DNA from: Paludibacter sp.
GTDB lineage: Bacteria; Bacteroidota; Bacteroidia; Bacteroidales; Paludibacteraceae
Assembly: GCA_028710895.1 (NCBI GenBank)
Contig: JAQTTH010000017.1
Coordinates: forward strand, 45,262 to 109,261
Direction of reading: 5' to 3'
Length of the DNA stretch: 64,000 bases
Every line of letters begins with the position of its first letter. Position 1 is the stretch's first letter. The position numbers and the translations under genes are program-made. Below are positions 19,578-28,521 of the stretch, in pieces. The notes beneath the pieces are model-generated. The model ran no database searches. It was not told the origin of the DNA and saw only the letters and a list, made by a program, of their open reading frames with translations.

Positions 19578-19650
19578 ATTATACCCTGTTGCAATATGCA
19601 AAGTCCCCTTTAGGGGATTTAGGGGCTAATAGTTGATTTATAAAAGCAAT

Positions 19651-19687
19651 AAAGGCTGACTCAAAAAAATGAGTCAGCCTTTATTTT
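19651..19687. terminator. Bidirectional terminator between metY and lipoprotein gene
   Basis: AAAGGCTGACTCA pairs with TGAGTCAGCCTTT around an A-rich loop and is followed by a T-rich run on the plus strand. It separates convergent genes. Confidence 0.8.
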
Positions 19688-20142
19688 TATCTTGTAATGC
19701 TTAGAATGTCGCCCGATAAATTGGCTTTGTATCGCCGGAGAACTTCTTTTGATTTTCCGGAAGAAGGATTGCCAATGCCGTAACCAATATCGTAAACCGA
19801 TTTGCAGCTATCGCAAATGGCTTGTCCTATATCATTGGGGTGTACCTTGATTTTGGCTTTGTGTTCATACGGGCAACTCATGTCGAACGCATAATATTGT
19901 CCATCAAATCCGGTATAAACCAAAATTCCGCCATATCCAACCCGGTCGGTTTCAATAATGGGTTTTTCGAATGTAAGGGATTTATTGTATGAGTTCCTAA
20001 AAGTAGGGTAGGTGCTTGTCAGGTCCAATTGTAGCCAAACGGGAAAATCAGGAATAGACGATATATAGCTGTCGTCGCAGCTAACCAGCATAAAACTGAT
20101 AAGCAAGCAGCTTAGCACTAATATTTTCTTTCCTCTTTTCAT
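19687..20142 (-). CDS. Lipoprotein with Rieske-like cysteine pattern, hypothetical
   Basis: A 151-residue protein with a lipoprotein signal (LISFMLVSC; lipidated Cys about residue 22), so it should be anchored in the periplasm or outer membrane. The pattern CPYEHK followed by CDSCKS resembles the CxH...CxxH cluster site of Rieske proteins, but the ligands are altered: the second His is Cys or Ser. I therefore call it only Rieske-like. Whether it binds iron-sulfur or zinc cannot be told. The neighbouring aldo/keto reductase is separately transcribable. Confidence 0.6.
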   Translation of the reverse strand: MKRGKKILVLSCLLISFMLVSCDDSYISSIPDFPVWLQLDLTSTYPTFRNSYNKSLTFEKPIIETDRVGYGGILVYTGFDGQYYAFDMSCPYEHKAKIKVHPNDIGQAICDSCKSVYDIGYGIGNPSSGKSKEVLRRYKANLSGDILSITR

Positions 20143-20189
20143 TGAAGATATAATTTAAACCCTCTCATAACCATAACTCATAACTAGAA

Positions 20190-21191
20190 CTATGCTCCCA
20201 GTTCGCCTATTCTCCAGAGTTCCTCGTCGGTAAACGATAAATTCTTTACCGCATCGATGTTATCCTGCAATTGCTGAACTGAACTTGTTCCAATTATTAC
20301 TGAATTTACTGCTGAAGTTCTGAGGCACCATGCCAGGGCCATTTGTGCCAACGATTGTCCACGTTGCTGGGCAATCGTATTCAACTCCCTGATTTTGGCT
20401 ATTTTTTCGGGTGTCAACTGACTCTTCTGTAAAAAACCGTAACTGTGTGCAGCCCGTGAGTTTTCAGGTATTCCGTTCAGGTATTTATCGCTGAGCATAC
20501 CCTGTGCCAATGGCGAAAATATGATGGTACCAACACCGTTTGCAGCTGCCAGCGGCAATACCGATTTTTCGATATCGCGGGTGAAAATGCTGTAACGATC
20601 CTGATTGATGAGGCAGGGTGTTCCGTTTTCGCGCAACAACCGATAGGCTTCGCGAGCTTTATCTTCAGGATATTTCGAAATACCAACGTAGAGCGCCTTG
20701 CCTTGTTTTACCATATCGGATAAGGCTCCCATTGTTTCTTCCAATGGTGTGTTTGGGTCGTACCGGTGCGAATAGAAAATATCCACATAGTCCAGTTGCA
20801 TGCGTTTGAGGCTTTGGTGCAAACTTGCCATCATGTATTTACGCGATCCACCATCGCCGTAAGGGCCATCCCACATGATGTGTCCGGCTTTGGAGCTGAT
20901 AATCATCTCGTCGCGGTAACCGGCAAAATGCTTTTTCAGCATGTTTCCGAAATTCGTTTCGGCACTTCCAAACGGTGTTCCGTAGTTATTGGCCAAATCA
21001 AAGTGCGTAATGCCATGATCGAAAGCGAATTCAATCATTTTCAATGCTTCGTTGGCATCGTCTACATCGCCGAAGTTGTGCCACAACCCCAACGAAATGC
21101 GTGGCAATTTCAAACCGCTTTGTCCACAGTTTTGAAAACCAACAGAATTAGAATAACGATCGGGAGCCGGTGTATATGTGTTTGTTGACAT
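20190..21191 (-). CDS. Aldo/keto reductase, YghZ/L-glyceraldehyde-3-phosphate reductase type
   Basis: A 333-residue NADPH-dependent cytosolic reductase with the aldo/keto (alpha/beta)8 fold. The catalytic Asp-Tyr region reads HFDLANNYGTPFGSAE, with Lys in SSKAGHIMW and His in YVDIFYSHRYDP. The cofactor-binding tail has VNSVIIGTSSVQQLQDN. The opening YSNSVGFQNCGQSGLKLPRISLGLW matches YghZ homologues. Start 21191 is chosen over 21227 because the extra residues are not family-like. Confidence 0.9.
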   Translation of the reverse strand: MSTNTYTPAPDRYSNSVGFQNCGQSGLKLPRISLGLWHNFGDVDDANEALKMIEFAFDHGITHFDLANNYGTPFGSAETNFGNMLKKHFAGYRDEMIISSKAGHIMWDGPYGDGGSRKYMMASLHQSLKRMQLDYVDIFYSHRYDPNTPLEETMGALSDMVKQGKALYVGISKYPEDKAREAYRLLRENGTPCLINQDRYSIFTRDIEKSVLPLAAANGVGTIIFSPLAQGMLSDKYLNGIPENSRAAHSYGFLQKSQLTPEKIAKIRELNTIAQQRGQSLAQMALAWCLRTSAVNSVIIGTSSVQQLQDNIDAVKNLSFTDEELWRIGELGA

Positions 21192-21254
21192 AAATTTTGT
21201 TATATAAAAAATGCTTAAAGACGCCAATAGCCTTTGAGCATTTGATGAATTATA

Positions 21255-21845
21255 TTAGAATTTTACTGCAGGCGCTTTTTCAGTTCCTTTTTCAGCTTCG
21301 AAATATGGTTTTTTATCGAACCCAAACATACCGGATAGTATCACAGTTGGGAAACGACGAATAGTTGTGTTATAACCTTGTGCAACTTCATTAAAACGGT
21401 TACGTTCAACCGAAATGCGGTTTTCAGTTCCTTCCAGTTGTGCTTGCAATTCAAGAAAGTTTTGGTTGGCTTTCAAATCCGGATAATTTTCGGTAATCAT
21501 AAGCAATTTACCCAAAGCAGAACTAACCTGACCTTGTGCAGCCTGATATTCCTGTAATTTTTCAGGTGTAAGTTTAGCCGGATCAATTGTTACCTGAGTT
21601 GCTTTTGCACGGGCAGCCACAACACCTTCGAGGGTTGAACTTTCGTGTGTTGCATATCCTTTAACTGTCGCAACCAAATTCGGAATCAAATCCGAACGAC
21701 GTTGATACTGACTTTCAACGTTTGACCATTGGCTGTTTACACCTTCTTGTAATGTTACTAATTTGTTATATCCCGACATTCCCCATAATACTAATACAGC
21801 AATTAATCCAATTACTGAAAGTAAAATAATAGTGCTCTTTTTCAT
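21255..21845 (-). CDS. lemA: LemA family membrane protein
   Basis: A 196-residue protein with one N-terminal transmembrane helix (about residues 5-22) and a helical extracytoplasmic domain. The signature GYNKLVTLQEGVNSQWSNVESQYQRRSDLIPNLV is characteristic, as is ENYPDLKANQNFLELQAQLEGTENRI. The function is unknown. It sits just downstream of a TPM-domain gene, the usual partner in many bacteria. Confidence 0.93.
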   Translation of the reverse strand: MKKSTIILLSVIGLIAVLVLWGMSGYNKLVTLQEGVNSQWSNVESQYQRRSDLIPNLVATVKGYATHESSTLEGVVAARAKATQVTIDPAKLTPEKLQEYQAAQGQVSSALGKLLMITENYPDLKANQNFLELQAQLEGTENRISVERNRFNEVAQGYNTTIRRFPTVILSGMFGFDKKPYFEAEKGTEKAPAVKF

Positions 21846-21909
21846 TGTTGTAGTGTTTTATTTTGTTGTAAAAATGTTTGTTTATTGATGTTTATTTATT
21901 GTCTGTAAT

Positions 21910-23247
21910 TTACCAGCCACCACCGGAACCTCCTCCGCCTGACATGCCACCGCCGAAGCTTCCGCCACCGCCACCTCCAAAGCTTCCGCCTCCTCCGAAA
22001 CCGCCTCCTCCACTGAAAAGGCCTCCGGCAACTGCTCCGCCTACTATGGCACCGCCTGTTCGGGTTAAACGTGGGATATTATGATTGTCGTTTTCTTCGT
22101 AACCGCAAAATTTGCAGTGGTATGTTGTTCGTTCTGTGCCTGCACTGATATATGTTGGTGCCACAATTGTCCGTTTGTCTTTCAAAATAAATGCTTTTGT
22201 TCCGCACTTTGGACATTCAGAGTAAGCGCTTGGTTTATCTAACGTGAAAATCGCCTCATTCTTACATGTGTCGCATACAAATACATCGTAATCGGTAGCA
22301 TGCAATTGTTCTTCAAATTGCTGAGCCAGTTTCAAATGGGCATCTTCTTCTTTTTCGGATAGAATATGCATTTTACCACCACAGGCATTACACGGAATAG
22401 GTTCGCGCCTGATTCTGGTCATGACGATTCGTCCGTATATATTTGCCGGAATAATAGTAAATGGAACCGGAATAAGCAACAGCAAATAGATGGGCTGAGC
22501 GAAGAAAAGTATGCCGGCAAATCCTACAATAGGAAGTATAAGTGAGAACAGGCTTATAATACCTGCTTTTTCGGTTTTTAAGGCTTTGAAGCGTGCAATA
22601 TTGTTGGGTAACTTCGTGTTAGTCTTTACTTTTTGGATAGAATTACTCATCCAAATCCAACTCAATATAATAAGAATGATATAAACAGCTCCGGCAAGCG
22701 GCAAAATCTGATTCCATGGAATTGGTGCCACAACCTCTTCCTGGATAGGTTCTTTGCGTATAATTGAATTAATTCGTTGTACCCCGGCCAATAATCCTGC
22801 ATCATAATCCCCTTTTTTGAATTCGGGATTCATTGTTTGAGTACGAATTCTGGCACAAATGGCATCGGGTAGAACTCCTTCCAGACCGTAACCTGTTTCA
22901 ATTTTCACCTTCTTTTGGTCAAGAACAAAAAGCACGAGTAAACCATTGTCCTGCTTCTCTTTTCCAATTCCCCAAAGCTTAAAAAGATCAGTGGCAAAAC
23001 TAAAATAATCGGCCTGACCAATTGAGTTTAGCACAACAACAGCCACTTCAGATCCCGTTTGCGAGCGGAGCGAATCAATCATTACGTTCAATTTGTCAAC
23101 AGTTTCCTGTTTCAATATCCCATCCGGATTACTTACAAACGCATGAGCATTTGTTGTAATTGGATTGGGTACAGTATTGACTGTATATTCAGTTCCAAAA
23201 GCCAAACCGGCAATCGAACAAAAAGCAATCAGCAGTAACTTTTTCAT
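21910..23247 (-). CDS. TPM-domain membrane protein with zinc ribbons and Gly-rich tail
   Basis: A 445-residue protein. Signal peptide (about 1-19), then an extracytoplasmic TPM domain (about 25-165) with NPDGILKQETVDKLN and DNGLLVLFVLDQKKVKIETGYGLEG. Three hydrophobic helices follow. The cytosolic part has CNACGGK, CDTCK, CPKCG and CKFCG pairs that look like zinc ribbons. The tail is almost pure Gly/Ser/Phe and ends GGGW. It is paired with lemA 64 bases downstream. The role is unresolved; some TPM proteins have phosphatase activity or aid membrane-protein quality control. Confidence 0.88.
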   Translation of the reverse strand: MKKLLLIAFCSIAGLAFGTEYTVNTVPNPITTNAHAFVSNPDGILKQETVDKLNVMIDSLRSQTGSEVAVVVLNSIGQADYFSFATDLFKLWGIGKEKQDNGLLVLFVLDQKKVKIETGYGLEGVLPDAICARIRTQTMNPEFKKGDYDAGLLAGVQRINSIIRKEPIQEEVVAPIPWNQILPLAGAVYIILIILSWIWMSNSIQKVKTNTKLPNNIARFKALKTEKAGIISLFSLILPIVGFAGILFFAQPIYLLLLIPVPFTIIPANIYGRIVMTRIRREPIPCNACGGKMHILSEKEEDAHLKLAQQFEEQLHATDYDVFVCDTCKNEAIFTLDKPSAYSECPKCGTKAFILKDKRTIVAPTYISAGTERTTYHCKFCGYEENDNHNIPRLTRTGGAIVGGAVAGGLFSGGGGFGGGGSFGGGGGGSFGGGMSGGGGSGGGW

Positions 23248-23279
23248 GGCGCGGTTTTTAATTTACGTTCTTTGATGTA

Positions 23280-23738
23280 TTAATACGAATCAATTAATTC
23301 TACTTCGAAAATTAAATTAGAATGAGGTGGAATTGCAGCATTGGTACTTACAGTGTCATATCCAATTTTGCTTGGAATATAAAAAATGTAATATCCACCA
23401 CCATTCATTTTCTTTAGCCCTTCCTGAAATCCGGGAACCAATCCTGAAACTTTTCCCAGATAGGCTTCTGTTCCTGAATCAAAGGTAGAACCATCAATAA
23501 GTTTTCCCTTGTAAGTTGCAATAATATAACTGCTGGAATTAGGTTTACGTTGGTAGCCCTGATGGATTACTTTATAACATAAACCGCTACTTGTTTGCAC
23601 AAATCCCGAATCATTTTTATGTTTTTGATACCATTGCTCATTTTGAAGTTTCCAATCGGCATATACATCTTCGCGGCAAGATGAATAGATAATTGTAACA
23701 AGAAATAGAATAAGAGAGAATAATGCTGTTCGTTTCAT
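23280..23738 (-). CDS. FKBP-type peptidyl-prolyl isomerase lipoprotein
   Basis: A 152-residue protein with a lipoprotein signal ending YSSC. The FKBP domain occupies the C-terminal two thirds: IATYKGKLIDGSTFDSG, LVPGFQEGLKKMNGGGYYIFYIPSKIGYD and IPPHSNLIFEVELI are its landmark segments. It should assist folding in the periplasm or at the outer membrane. Start 23738 gives a proper signal peptide; the longer frame from 23798 overlaps the lutB-like stop. Confidence 0.88.
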   Translation of the reverse strand: MKRTALFSLILFLVTIIYSSCREDVYADWKLQNEQWYQKHKNDSGFVQTSSGLCYKVIHQGYQRKPNSSSYIIATYKGKLIDGSTFDSGTEAYLGKVSGLVPGFQEGLKKMNGGGYYIFYIPSKIGYDTVSTNAAIPPHSNLIFEVELIDSY

Positions 23739-23797
23739 ATTTGTTTTCGTTTGAAAAAATAAAATTGAGCTTTGGAAATTTTGTGTAAAAATACACA

Positions 23798-25171
23798 TTA
23801 ATCCTGTTTCTTTTTGTATTGTTGTGAAAAAGATTGTTTAGCAAATGTTGGCATGGAACGTTTTGGTCCCCAGCCCATATAATTGAACGGATAAGTTCCG
23901 CTGTTTTTCAAAAAGCTTGGAAATAAATCAAAACCTATACGTTTTGAACTCATTAATTTAAAGCCTTTCATCAAAAGCTTTTCAGCTCCCGGACGCAAGT
24001 TCTGTTCTACCGCTTTTCGTCTGTTCGATAGTAAAATATCGGTTAACGGTATTTTTACCGGGCATACTTCCACACATTTTCCGCACAGCGTAGAGGCAAA
24101 GCTTAAATGAGAAAAGTCTTTGAAACCACGCAGAAACGGGGTTAATACTGATCCGATAGGGCCGCTATAGGTTGTGTCGTACGTATAACCGCCAATAGTT
24201 TTATAAACCGGACAGCCATTCAAGCATGCTCCACAGCGTATACAAGCCAGTGATTCGTATGCTTCATTGTCGGCATACACATTTGTTCGTCCGTTGTCGA
24301 GCAAAATTACCACCATTTTTTCGGGCCCATCCACTTCGTTTGTTTTTCGTGGTCCGGTGAAAATGGTATTGTATGCCGTAATTTGTTGTCCGGTTCCGTG
24401 GGCTGCCAGCAAAGGGTAGAAAAGTCCCAGTTGTTTCATCTCCGGAATTATTTTTTCAATTCCCGCAATGACAATATGTAGTTTGGGAAATGCAGTTGAC
24501 ATCAACCCATTCCCCTCATTTTCTGTTACTGAGATTCCGCCAATATCGGCTATCAGGAAATTTGCACCGGTAACACCAACTTCAGCCGTAGTATATTTTT
24601 TGCGCAGTACTTGCCGTACATATTCTGTCATTTCCTCAGGCGTGCTATCAATCGGAGTACCAAACTTCTCATTAAAAAGTTTGGCGATATCACCTTTCGA
24701 CTTGTGCATAGCCGGAGTAACAATGTGATAAGGTCGTTCGCCTGCAACCTGAACAATGAATTCACCTAAATCTGTTTCAACTGATTCACAGCCCATTCGT
24801 TCGGCGGTTTCATTCAGCTCAATTTCCTCGGTGGTCATCGATTTACTCTTGACTAATAACTTAGCATTGTTTTCGACCAATAATTTTTCAATAAAAGAGG
24901 TCGCTTCAGCAGCATCCTTTGCCCAAAGCACTTTAACGCCACGGGCACTTATAACCGATTCAAATTGAAGTAGGTATTTATTCCAGTTCTGAAGAACTTC
25001 CCGTTTAATGGCTGCGGCTTCGGTTTTTGCTGCTTCCACATTGTTATAACGTGCCATTCCCTTACTCACCGCCGTGTCGTAGCGCGAGATGTTGAATTTA
25101 ATCGTATTCCGGTGTTTTACATCGAAAGCGATTGCTTCAGCATCATTCGTAAATTTATGGGATTGAGACAT
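23798..25171 (-). CDS. lutB: LutB-like iron-sulfur protein (L-lactate utilisation)
   Basis: A 457-residue protein with an N-terminal LUD domain and a C-terminal ferredoxin-like domain. Two cluster motifs are seen: CIRCGACLNGCPVYK and CGKCVEVCPVKIP. In the LutABC complex it passes electrons from lactate oxidation. LutA and LutC are not adjacent, which is unusual; they may be elsewhere. Start 25171 (MSQSHKF) is preferred over 25180. It probably belongs to the run from murF through the coiled-coil protein. Confidence 0.88.
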   Translation of the reverse strand: MSQSHKFTNDAEAIAFDVKHRNTIKFNISRYDTAVSKGMARYNNVEAAKTEAAAIKREVLQNWNKYLLQFESVISARGVKVLWAKDAAEATSFIEKLLVENNAKLLVKSKSMTTEEIELNETAERMGCESVETDLGEFIVQVAGERPYHIVTPAMHKSKGDIAKLFNEKFGTPIDSTPEEMTEYVRQVLRKKYTTAEVGVTGANFLIADIGGISVTENEGNGLMSTAFPKLHIVIAGIEKIIPEMKQLGLFYPLLAAHGTGQQITAYNTIFTGPRKTNEVDGPEKMVVILLDNGRTNVYADNEAYESLACIRCGACLNGCPVYKTIGGYTYDTTYSGPIGSVLTPFLRGFKDFSHLSFASTLCGKCVEVCPVKIPLTDILLSNRRKAVEQNLRPGAEKLLMKGFKLMSSKRIGFDLFPSFLKNSGTYPFNYMGWGPKRSMPTFAKQSFSQQYKKKQD

Positions 25172-25190
25172 TACTAACAATTTTTAGTTT

Positions 25191-26087
25191 CTATTTTTCA
25201 AATACAAAAGTGAAACTTCCTATTCTGTTTCCGTCGGCAAAAAACTCTGCACGATATGTTCCTTTTGGCAAGATTTCACCAACTTTCCAATAAATAACAT
25301 CGGTCAGGGCATCTCCATTGTATTCGAATTTCTTGGAAGCGGAGTAGGCAATATTCTTGTTCTCGTAGGCAAAAACATTGTTCGGACTCTTGGTCAATAC
25401 ATCATCATCGGGTCTTGTAATTCTCAGGTATATTGTTTTCTCTCCGGGCTGAGCTGTTACATTCTTGGCAATTGTGTAATTGAACTGTAAATTAGCCGTT
25501 TGTGTGAACCAACTTGTCTTTTTTCCTTTGCTGTTGAGAGGGGTCATGCTAAAATTGGATACCTCCAGAATAGAGGCTCGTGTTACAACCTGATGTAAAT
25601 CCGCTTTTTCTTTGGATAGTTGTTGCACTTTCTCTGTTTCATTCTGGTATTTCCTTTTTACTTCAACATTTTCCGTTTTTAAAACATGATTGACGGTGTT
25701 CAATGAGTCAATTTGATTCACATATTGTATCATAACCTTGCGAACTGTGGCAAGCTCTTGTTTCAATTGAGCAATTCGCTTAGCGTTGGTCGATTTGGTT
25801 ACACGTAATTCGTCGAGTAATTGCTGTACTTTAGTTTTCTCATTTTGAAGTAATTGTACTAAAGAATCATTGTGAATGTTTGATGTGTAGCCATCAAATT
25901 CACTACTCATGTCCTTAAATTCTTTTTCAACCTGTTCTTTTTCGAAATTCATCGCTTCAACCATTTCTGCCATCTCAACATCTTTCTCATTGGCTTTTCG
26001 CACATAATAAATCACGGCAATTGCAAGAGCAGCAATTAAAATAACTCCCGAAGCAATGATTAATAAGTTTCTTTTTTTGCGATCCAT
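25191..26087 (-). CDS. Membrane-anchored coiled-coil protein, unknown function
   Basis: A 298-residue protein with one N-terminal transmembrane helix (about 8-28), a long coiled coil (about 30-165) and a C-terminal beta-rich domain of about 120 residues (ISMTPLNS-like start, ending IGSFTFVFEK). The topology suggests an envelope-facing C-terminus. It lies between murF and a LutB-like gene with short gaps and could be co-transcribed. I recognise the type from Bacteroidota genomes but no function. Confidence 0.75.
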   Translation of the reverse strand: MDRKKRNLLIIASGVILIAALAIAVIYYVRKANEKDVEMAEMVEAMNFEKEQVEKEFKDMSSEFDGYTSNIHNDSLVQLLQNEKTKVQQLLDELRVTKSTNAKRIAQLKQELATVRKVMIQYVNQIDSLNTVNHVLKTENVEVKRKYQNETEKVQQLSKEKADLHQVVTRASILEVSNFSMTPLNSKGKKTSWFTQTANLQFNYTIAKNVTAQPGEKTIYLRITRPDDDVLTKSPNNVFAYENKNIAYSASKKFEYNGDALTDVIYWKVGEILPKGTYRAEFFADGNRIGSFTFVFEK

Positions 26088-26118
26088 AATCTTTTTATCC
26101 TTTATTCTAATTCAATTA

Positions 26119-27426
26119 TTAAAGTATTGTCAAAACTTTTTCGAGTTTAATTCCGCGTGAGCCCTTAATCAAAACATAATTGTTTTGTATTGGGTTTTGT
26201 TCGAGGTACGTTTGTAACTCAGTTACATCGTTGAAACAGCGATAGTTATTTTGAGTGTTTTTAAATTCTTTTCCTACCAACAAAACGTTGTCAAGGTTAT
26301 TTTGTTGCAAGAGTTTTATCACGTTCTGATGTTCTTCGGCACTTTGTACACCCAATTCGAGCATATCTCCTAAAATCAGCGTTTTTGCCTCTACTTCCAT
26401 TTGAGCAAAATTCAAAATTGCCGATTGCATACTGGTGGGATTTGCATTGTAAGCGTCAACAACCAACTTGTTTTTTTCTGTAACAGTCAATTGAGAGCGG
26501 TTATTTTGTGGAGTGTATTTTTCCAACCCACTTTTGATTTCTTCTTTCTTTAATCCCAAAAACTCACCAATTGCTACAGCTGCAAGTACATTCTCAGCAT
26601 TATAGGAACCTACAAGTTTCGTGCTTACTTCAAACTTGTCGAATAAATCGATTGTACATTCCATCTGAAGAAAAGGCGAGCAGCTTAATGTTCGTCCATG
26701 AATATAACATTCCCAATTTTCTGTATCAAGACTGTAAGCTCTTACATTTCCACGTTCAATGTCAAAGCCGGCATTTGTAGCCATTTCTACAAGGTTCTCG
26801 TTATCTTTGTTGATAAAAATGGCTTTCCCCTGATTGATAATGTAGTTGTAAAGTTCAGCTTTTGTCGTTTTTACGCCTTCAAACGATCCAAATCCTTCAA
26901 GGTGTGCTTTGCCAACATTGGTAATAATACCATAGTCGGGGCATGCAATTTCTGCTAATATTTTAATTTCGCCCGGATGGTTTGCGCCCATTTCAATAAT
27001 TCCAATTTCATGCTCTGCAGTCAATTGAAGTAAGGTAAGAGGAACACCAATATGATTGTTCAGGTTGCCCTGAGTGTAAAGAATGTTGTATTTTTCTTTT
27101 AATACAGAGGCAATTAATTCTTTCGTGGTGGTTTTTCCGTTAGTGCCGGTGATGCCAATTATGCGCGTTCCTAATTGCTTGCGATGATAAGTTGACAGTT
27201 GCTGTAATGTTTCTAAAGCATCATCAACCAGAATAAAGCGATCATCAATTGCATATTTTGCTTCGTCGATTACGGCATACGAACAACCTTTTTCTAAAGC
27301 AGATAGTGCAAAGGCATTTGCATTGAAATTATCACCTTTTAATGCAAAAAAGAGTGAGCCCTGTGGACAAACCCTGCTGTCGGTACAAATAATGGGGTGA
27401 TTGAGAAATATGGAGTAAAGTTGCAT
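26119..27426 (-). CDS. murF: UDP-N-acetylmuramoyl-tripeptide--D-alanyl-D-alanine ligase
   Basis: A 435-residue Mur ligase that adds D-Ala-D-Ala to the peptidoglycan precursor in the cytosol. The ATP loop is GITGTNGKTTTKELI, followed by the family segments LNNHIGVPLTLLQL and EMGANHPGEIK, and the C-terminal VVDAYNANPTSMQSA. Start 27426 (MQLYSIFL) agrees with the family; the 12-residue extension does not. It is distant from the main mur/dcw cluster, since no other mur gene is visible. Confidence 0.95.
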   Translation of the reverse strand: MQLYSIFLNHPIICTDSRVCPQGSLFFALKGDNFNANAFALSALEKGCSYAVIDEAKYAIDDRFILVDDALETLQQLSTYHRKQLGTRIIGITGTNGKTTTKELIASVLKEKYNILYTQGNLNNHIGVPLTLLQLTAEHEIGIIEMGANHPGEIKILAEIACPDYGIITNVGKAHLEGFGSFEGVKTTKAELYNYIINQGKAIFINKDNENLVEMATNAGFDIERGNVRAYSLDTENWECYIHGRTLSCSPFLQMECTIDLFDKFEVSTKLVGSYNAENVLAAVAIGEFLGLKKEEIKSGLEKYTPQNNRSQLTVTEKNKLVVDAYNANPTSMQSAILNFAQMEVEAKTLILGDMLELGVQSAEEHQNVIKLLQQNNLDNVLLVGKEFKNTQNNYRCFNDVTELQTYLEQNPIQNNYVLIKGSRGIKLEKVLTIL

Positions 27427-27495
27427 TTTATTTATATAATACGGTGAATCAATAATTTGCAAAAGCTCATTATAATAATTGATTTATAAAGCAAA

Positions 27496-27526
27496 ATGAC
27501 TAAACCCCCTGATAGAGTTTAGTCAT
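27496..27526 (-). terminator. Terminator-like hairpin after the beta-barrel gene
   Basis: A perfect 10-bp stem ATGACTAAAC/GTTTAGTCAT with a C-rich loop. Only three T residues follow on the minus strand, so termination may be weak. Confidence 0.55.
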
Positions 27527-27547
27527 CAGTTTTCATTACTGAATAGC

Positions 27548-28222
27548 TTACAAATTGATTGACAGTGAAACATACCAACCTTTTTGATAAAGGTTGCCAG
27601 ACAATTTATTTACATTTAGTAAACCGTAGTCGTAACCGGCTTTCAATTGATATTTTCTGAACTGAACTCCTGCACCAACACCAACCTGAAGGTCTAGTCT
27701 GTTAAGTACAGAACTCTTGTATAAGTCTGTGTAAGCTGTGCTAATTGTACTAACAGTTGAAATAGTACTTCTGACTTGTGATAAGCCGTAACCAAGTGTC
27801 GGTCCGGCAAATCCAATAAATTTCAGATCTTTAGTGACCGGGAAATTGTAAGTGGCCATAATTGGCACACTCAGAAAATGACCGTATGATAAATAATTGA
27901 CTTTGGTTGGGTCGATTTGCAATTCATCTGAGTAAACCAGATTATAAAGCACTCCAGCAAGTAAACTGAAGTTGTTTTTCATTTGAAGTTCAGTAGTTAG
28001 ACCTACTTTAATTCCATTAAAATAGGTTGTTCTTGCGCTTGAGCCATATCGTGCTGGATTGTTGTATCCAATCTCAAGACGATTTGTGAGTTTTTTAAAT
28101 ACTAAAGAGTCTAATGAAATGGGTGCTTTTGTTTTCTTTGCAACCTTTTTTGTTTGTGCATTTAATGCATAACTGATTGACAATGATAAGATAATCAGAG
28201 AAATACTTAAGATGCGTTTCAT
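27548..28222 (-). CDS. Outer-membrane beta-barrel protein (PorT-like family)
   Basis: A 224-residue exported protein with a signal peptide ending NAQ (about residue 22). Alternating hydrophobic strands such as YGLSQVRSTISTVSTIST and the final aromatic segment KGWYVSLSINL suggest an 8- to 10-stranded barrel of the small PorT/OMP_b-brl type. The function is unknown. It has its own promoter at 28262-28269. Confidence 0.75.
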   Translation of the reverse strand: MKRILSISLIILSLSISYALNAQTKKVAKKTKAPISLDSLVFKKLTNRLEIGYNNPARYGSSARTTYFNGIKVGLTTELQMKNNFSLLAGVLYNLVYSDELQIDPTKVNYLSYGHFLSVPIMATYNFPVTKDLKFIGFAGPTLGYGLSQVRSTISTVSTISTAYTDLYKSSVLNRLDLQVGVGAGVQFRKYQLKAGYDYGLLNVNKLSGNLYQKGWYVSLSINL

Positions 28223-28261
28223 GTTTTAATGGTATAAATTCTAAAACTAAATATTTGAACA

Positions 28262-28269
28262 CAAAGATA
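28262..28269 (-). promoter_or_regulatory. -7 promoter element for the beta-barrel gene
   Basis: TATCTTTG on the minus strand, about 40 bases upstream of the start. The rest of the 28223-28521 spacer shows nothing else definite. Confidence 0.6.
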
Positions 28270-28495
28270 GATTTTTTTGTGCATAAATAAGTGGTTAATA
28301 AATCAGTACTCGAATAGATTACTTGTTTTTAACGAATTTATTGCTTCTATTAACTTGTTTTCACGATAAATCCCATTTGATAGGATTTAATCTGCTTTTA
28401 TTAGCTTAGAGCCCTGTGTACGCATTTATAGCTTTTAGTATTTTAATATATGACTTTGATAGAATTGAACATACTGTTTCAAACATAAAAATTGT

Positions 28496-28503
28496 TACTT
28501 TTG
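28496..28503 (+). promoter_or_regulatory. -7 promoter element for GH115 gene
   Basis: TACTTTTG on the plus strand. It overlaps an earlier alternative start codon and so supports the start at 28522. Confidence 0.65.
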
Positions 28504-28521
28504 CATATAAAAATAAATATA

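Noticed and set aside
21878..22084. Pro-rich plus-strand frame
   Set aside because: Antisense shadow of the Gly-rich tail of the TPM protein.
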